NCBI GenBank assembly: GCA_025267735.1
Contig: CM046311.1
Location: 33,022,895-33,086,894 of the forward strand
Reading direction: 5' to 3'
DNA length: 64,000 nt
From: Mactra quadrangularis
Lineage: Eukaryota; Mollusca; Bivalvia; Venerida; Mactridae
Under the pieces are notes generated by a model. The model did no database searches. It saw only the letters and a list, made by a program, of their open reading frames with translations, and had not been told where the DNA came from. Position numbers and translations under genes: made by a program. Below are positions 59,556-64,000 of the stretch, one piece after another (within the stretch, counting starts at the first letter, position 1; every line of letters begins with the position of its first letter).

Positions 59556-59965
59556 CTAAATGTGATTGTTTGTTGATTTATATCGCAATTTTCCTGATAA
59601 TATAATGATCTCCCTTAGTATAAGACACGGTCAGAAAGAGTAAACGCGATGTGCTTTTTGTGTTTATCACAATTTAACTGATAAATTGATTATTCCCCTT
59701 TACAAATAGTTTTTGGATACCAATATAATATGTATGTTGCATGTTCAACAGGAAACGATTGATATTAAAAGAAATCATTTAACTCTAATGCTATGTAACT
59801 TATGATCAGATAATTTTCGTTTATCAATGGCTGAAAGATAACAAGATATTTACATGTTCAAAGGGAGATAATTTCGTAAGTTTGTTACACAATTACGCTA
59901 TTTTTATATGGCATTTATATAATAAGTTTTCTCTATTTGTCTTTAGCAATACCATAACAAAGGTT

Positions 59966-59971
59966 TTTATT
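59966..59971 (-). promoter_or_regulatory. Candidate polyA signal after exon J
   Basis: AATAAA on the minus strand about 40 bases after the TAA at 60013-60011. It supports gene termination here, but could be chance in AT-rich DNA. Confidence 0.45.
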
Positions 59972-60010
59972 GTTTAACAATCAAAATACAAACAAACTAT
60001 TAAGTTATAA

Positions 60011-60102
60011 TTACAAGTAATGGGCCTCTGTGCCGTTTCCTCTATCCCCAATGTAAACGTAATCTCCACCGTGAAATGCTCCGATATCATCGCATTGTTT
60101 TC
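60011..60102 (-). CDS. Exon J: first half of a CCP running to a stop
   Basis: After acceptor TTCTCAG it reads KQCDDIGAFHGGDYVY, IGDRGNGTEAHYL, then TAA. Its length after the Cys matches that of first-half exon F, and exon I downstream needs just such a partner in phase 0. Confidence 0.6.
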
Positions 60103-63100
60103 CTGAGAAACATTCAAAATTAATTGAATAGGGAAACAATTCACTGCAAACATTTGATTTTAGTAAGCTCCCTTCGATCGTCTACCTTGTGAGATTGCTT
60201 CCTCAGTTTGTTTTAAATCAATGTCCAAATTGGAAACTGTCAGTTCGTGTATACTGATTACTCTCTAGTACTAATAATGAGTTTAAATCCTTTGTTAGGA
60301 CAATTTAGATCGAATCATTGAGCAAAAAACAAGAAAAGAGAATTAAAAGTCAAAGCATGTTTCCTGTACACTTGAGATAAATACATGTATAGATCAATAA
60401 CTTAATATCAAATATAGCTTTCTTCAATCTTAAACGTAAAGGATATTTCTCTTACTGAATTGTTTCCATTAAAAGGGAGATAATTTTGATATCATAGTCA
60501 CATTTCAAAATAAACAGTAAACTAACAAAGAGAGATAAGACAATATTGAACAGTCATCATCTTTTTGACACATTTAATTTCCGTAGAAAAAGAACTTTTT
60601 TACCTTGGATTTCACAGTTTTCCCCACTTCTGGATAAAGGACATTTTCCACAGATACCAGGTGCAGTACATTCTCCTCCGTTGATTGTGCAATTATTATT
60701 ACAAATGACTGCAAATAAAAGATACCTGTATATGCAAATATATCGTGTAATAATTGTTTTAACGGAACTATTTGTTGGCGAGCGGTGAATCCGACTACTT
60801 ACTTCCGCTCAGGCAAGATTTACGACAATGGTTATGACAGTCTTGCTAATAATCAAATACTAAATATCAATATGACTATCAGTTACCAACATCTTTAACA
60901 TCTGAAGACGTCTTCCTTTGGGTGCCAACAATATCAAAAGCAATAGCATTAAGACCTCCTCGGCCATATTTCCTCGGACATATTTTAACACCAATTAGAA
61001 CTGCTTTTGGAAACATCTTAGAATGCTTTAATCGCTGTTGAAGAAAACTAATACACGATTGTTTAAACGATTATAGTTTCATTAATGTGTTGTCTTAGTC
61101 CAAAAAATTTGAAATACACGACATGAACTATCCGTATGATAAGAGTATTAATCTGATCACCTTCACCTTTACAGTTTGAAAGATACCTCTGACGTAATAA
61201 GTCGCCATCTTGGACCTACTTTCTGTCACCATGATATTTAAAATGGCGGCTCAAACAACATGCACGTTCTGCAATGTGGTCACCTTGGCCTTTTTGCTAT
61301 GATTTAATGCTTATTTACATGTCCGACGATATTACGCGAAGCGCTCCGAACGATTATAGCATTAGACACATACGGAATAACCTCAGGGATCATCGTCGAA
61401 GATTTATCTGCGTAGAAGATCGCCGAGGTAGTTTCGAATGCATTAGACACTCATACATACATGTCTGGCATCTATCTCCTGTAATCAAATGACTGTTACA
61501 TCTGCATTCACCATCTCTAATGCACGAACCACCATTTTCACAGGGAGGATCACATATTGCTGAAAAAGACAAAAAAGTACTTTATCGGATAAAAAATATA
61601 CAACATCAACATTGTTCTTCATGTATGTAAAACCTTTATTATCCGATATGAAGCAACCTAAAATATAAAAAAAATACAAGAGGGTCAAGAACACACTTTA
61701 TTGCTCACTTGAGTATTATTGATATATAAATGAATCAGAGTAAAATACAAATCTTGTAATGATTTTTGCAAATACATGTAGCACTAAACACCTGAATGAA
61801 AAAAAATCACGATGAGATCTATCTTGATAGTGTTCTTCCATCAAGCCACATGGTCATGAAAATAATTCAGGATATTCTGATAGTAAATGTATGATTTGAT
61901 TTACAAGAGATATAAAAATAATAAGAGATATAATAATTACATAATAAGAATATAATAAAACAAGGGTCAGCTGAACGTGGTCGTAATGTGAACTTGAAAT
62001 ATCCAAAATATGAATATATGTACGAGCGAATAAGTTTCGATTGCTTACTTGGAATGCATTCCTGTACACTTTGAAACTTTCCAAAATCACACACTCCTCG
62101 TATAAACTTTTTATCACCTTCGTTTATAAATTCATATCCAGGTTTACATGTGTATAGAATGGGATAACCATGAGATATCAGCCCAGCTAAGGGTTTTTTA
62201 TTTAAATATAAAACGAATGTATTGTCTAGTTGCGATGGGTTGCATCGAGCTGAAAATTGTTAATAAACTTTTATTAAAGTCAATTTAAAATGGAAATATT
62301 TTTTACGGAAAATTATGCTTTTAATACTAAAGATTAATTTAATTTTCCATCGTTTATTTTCATCAAATAACACATCAGTTCACCATAAAGCATAAAAGAA
62401 AATGCTTCCAAATACACATTTCAAAGGAATATTCCTACCTCCTCATTTAAAATTTAACTATGGAAGCCCCTTTCATATTTTAGACGTTTACGGTGCCTAA
62501 AAAAGCAAATATGTAATGAAAATGAATGGTACAAACTGTTAAAACAGTGGAAGTTTGCTTGAAGGAAATGGAAATACATGCTTTATGGCAGAAGAATGAG
62601 GTCAAATTTCGACCCCAAATGGCTAATTAAACACTGGTGCGTGATTAAGATTTTCTTATCATTTACCTGGTATGCAACCTGGAACTTCGGGTATTAATGT
62701 TCCATTGTCATTTGTTATGACCATACGTGTTATATTAACTACGTCGTTGAAGTCGAATTCAAAACCCTCTGGACAATAAATCTCATATGATTGTCCATGA
62801 GCAATCATATAGTCCTCATATGACGTGTTTCCATTTTTAGGAACTTCTACATAGGCATCGGCTGAAAATATGGAAGTTGAGTATGATATGAGAGCCCATG
62901 TTAATATTTAAATAAAACGTTTTTGTTTGAGAAATAAAATTTCTATTTACCAAGTATTTTTTCTTAGAACTTTTACTGCAAATAAAGATTTTGTGTGTTT
63001 TCCTTGCGTAGTTATACCATTCGGAACACCTTGATCATTCATTGAATGAATAATCTCGGAAGGATTGGTTTAGGTCCACTGAGGATATTGTAGTTTTCTT

Positions 63101-63915
63101 CATACCCGAGGAGAAACAAATATGAAGCAAGTAACGGCTATGCAAAACAGTTATGGTTTGTAATGTGCAAAGCTTTGTGAAAATAATTTTGTATGTTATA
63201 CGTGGGTTGTTCAAAAATGAATAGGACTGAGACTATAATGTTCGTATCTTTTAATACATATTTATGTTTGTACTACTTAACGTTCATCGGAGCATGTCTC
63301 AAAGTTGCATAGTAAAAATTATAAAAATATAATGACAAATAGAAAAAATATAACGTTTACAATTAAGAAGGTTGTACAACCTGGGGCCCACGATTCAAGT
63401 ACAAATGAGGTCCGTGACGTAGAACGTATATGGCTAAATAATGTTGTCAGCGATATCATTATTGCATTAAATCGTGCGTTTTAAATTTAAGGACTAAAAT
63501 GGGATATAAATCACCACCTAAACAATCGTGGATTTGTTTACTTCAACACCTGTAAAAGTATTTTGTATGGGCATATGACGCACAGGTCATTCTAGACGGA
63601 CATCTTCTTGTAAACAACATGGCTTTTCTTTTGCATCAAAGAACTGTGACTATTATGCAATCACTGTAAGGCACGAGCAATATGTACAGCATCAAAATCT
63701 GTTCGAGATGATTCGTATGTGAACTTAAACACTTTTGGTCTGAATGGAAGTTATTTTGAGGTATAAATTCATTGTTTACCATAACAAGTTGGAGGAGCAG
63801 GATTCCACATTGCAACATCACTATATACTTCACACACAGACATTTCTACATCGTTGCCACCTTGACTATATCCATCGTCACAACTGTAATATAAGGCATG
63901 GTCAAACAGAGACAA
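60011..63915 (-). CDS. Upstream CCP/EGF-like gene block (exons I, H, G copies, two EGF exons, exon J)
   Basis: Exons 63915-63780, 62861-62667, 62249-62049, 61559-61461, 60708-60604 and 60102-60011 follow phase 1 junctions (phase 0 at the first start) and read through in one frame. They encode half a CCP, a degenerate CCP, a full CCP, two EGF-like modules and a first-half CCP that runs to TAA. The first three duplicate exons I, H and G of the downstream block. The gene continues beyond 64000. Either it ends at exon J, with AATAAA at 59966, or exon J once spliced to 59555 and both blocks are one gene. Product: secreted CCP/EGF protein of unknown role. Confidence 0.65.
60604..60708 (-). CDS. EGF-like exon 2
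   Basis: ICNNNCTINGGECTAPGICG then KCPLSRSGENCEIQ: six cysteines in EGF order. Acceptor ATTTGCAG, donor CAAG|GTAAAA. Confidence 0.82.
61461..61559 (-). CDS. EGF-like exon 1
   Basis: ICDPPCENGGSCIRDGECRC then NSHLITGDRCQT: six cysteines in EGF order. Acceptor TTTTTCAG, donor ACAT|GTATGT. Confidence 0.82.
61590..61665 (-). pseudogene. Damaged copy of CCP exon F
   Basis: CFISDNKGFTYMKNN matches exon F, then the sequence departs (VDVVYFLSDK) and lacks the donor. It probably marks the junction of the tandem duplication near 61605. Confidence 0.65.
62049..62249 (-). CDS. CCP exon G, tandem copy 2
   Basis: ARCNPSQLDNT, YTCKPGYEF, RGVCDFGKF, QECIP; same length and borders as 57505-57705. Confidence 0.8.
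62667..62861 (-). CDS. Degenerate CCP exon H, tandem copy 2
   Basis: ADAYVEVPKNGNTSYEDYMI, YEIYCPEGFEF, EVPGCIP; same length as 58281-58475. Confidence 0.8.
63780..63915 (-). CDS. CCP exon I, tandem copy 2
   Basis: LSLFDHALYYSCDDGYSQGG, MSVCEVYSDVAMW, APPTCY; acceptor CATTTAG, donor TATG|GTAAAC. Nearly identical to 59420-59555. Confidence 0.8.
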
Positions 63916-64000
63916 CTAAATGTGATTGTTGGTTGATTAATATCGAAATTTTCCTGATAATATAATGATCTCCCTTAGTGTAAGACACGGTCAGAAAGAG

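Larger units (their letters stand above)
56770..61604 (-). repeat. Tandem duplication unit 1 (about 4.8 kb; unit 2 from 61605 past the window end)
   Basis: Exons F, G, H, I and their introns recur in order at +4.84, +4.54, +4.39 and +4.36 kb. Offsets shrink because of insertions such as the SINE at 57992. Intron blocks match too: ACACCTTGATCATTCATTGA occurs in both near 58660 and 63030. Confidence 0.88.

Overview
This is animal nuclear DNA, most likely from a bivalve mollusc. It is AT-rich, has many introns with GT/AG borders, AATAAA signals, tRNA-derived SINEs, and dense mariner-, hAT-, Harbinger- and foldback-type elements. The repeat classes resemble those I associate with bivalve genomes, but I cannot name the species. 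No bacterial operon, CRISPR array or rRNA is visible.

The central gene (28503 down to 13264, minus strand) is a complete alpha-tubulin N-acetyltransferase (ATAT1/MEC-17). Ten coding exons join in frame to give 463 residues, with the catalytic Cys and Asp of the family present. Its introns carry SINEs, two copies of a 405-bp TIR element and a 1.34-kb TA-flanked element.

The other genes encode secreted-type proteins with CCP (sushi) modules and EGF-like modules. On the minus strand at 64000-48975 lie two tandem exon blocks (63915-60011 and 59555-48975). The downstream block has nine in-frame exons ending in a stop, a 3' UTR and a polyA signal. The last three exons of a related gene lie on the plus strand at 1-2932. 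A third, broken copy (minus strand, 35.5-38.5 kb) holds one pseudo-exon with an in-frame stop.

The main structural result is a large diverged inverted duplication. The left arm (1 to about 9.4 kb, plus orientation) matches the right arm (53.54 to about 38.48 kb) in order. It covers the CCP 3' exons, a degenerate minisatellite, the 3' UTR and polyA signal, and intergenic DNA including a shared hAT-like MITE. ATAT1 sits in the spacer. Because the arms can be compared directly, many mobile elements are seen filled in one arm and empty in the other: an 8-bp-TSD hAT element, a mariner in the 3' UTR, a 1.35-kb TA element, a 5'-truncated LINE, a tRNA SINE, a 0.4-kb TIR element, and a 2.9-kb palindrome built of two Harbinger-like elements rich in GAACG/CGTTC motifs. 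The LINE and SINEs share a 3' tail, which suggests a LINE-SINE partnership.

Exon borders come from splice consensus and phase agreement, not from RNA data. Homology statements rest on reading the sequence and on family knowledge, not on database searches.
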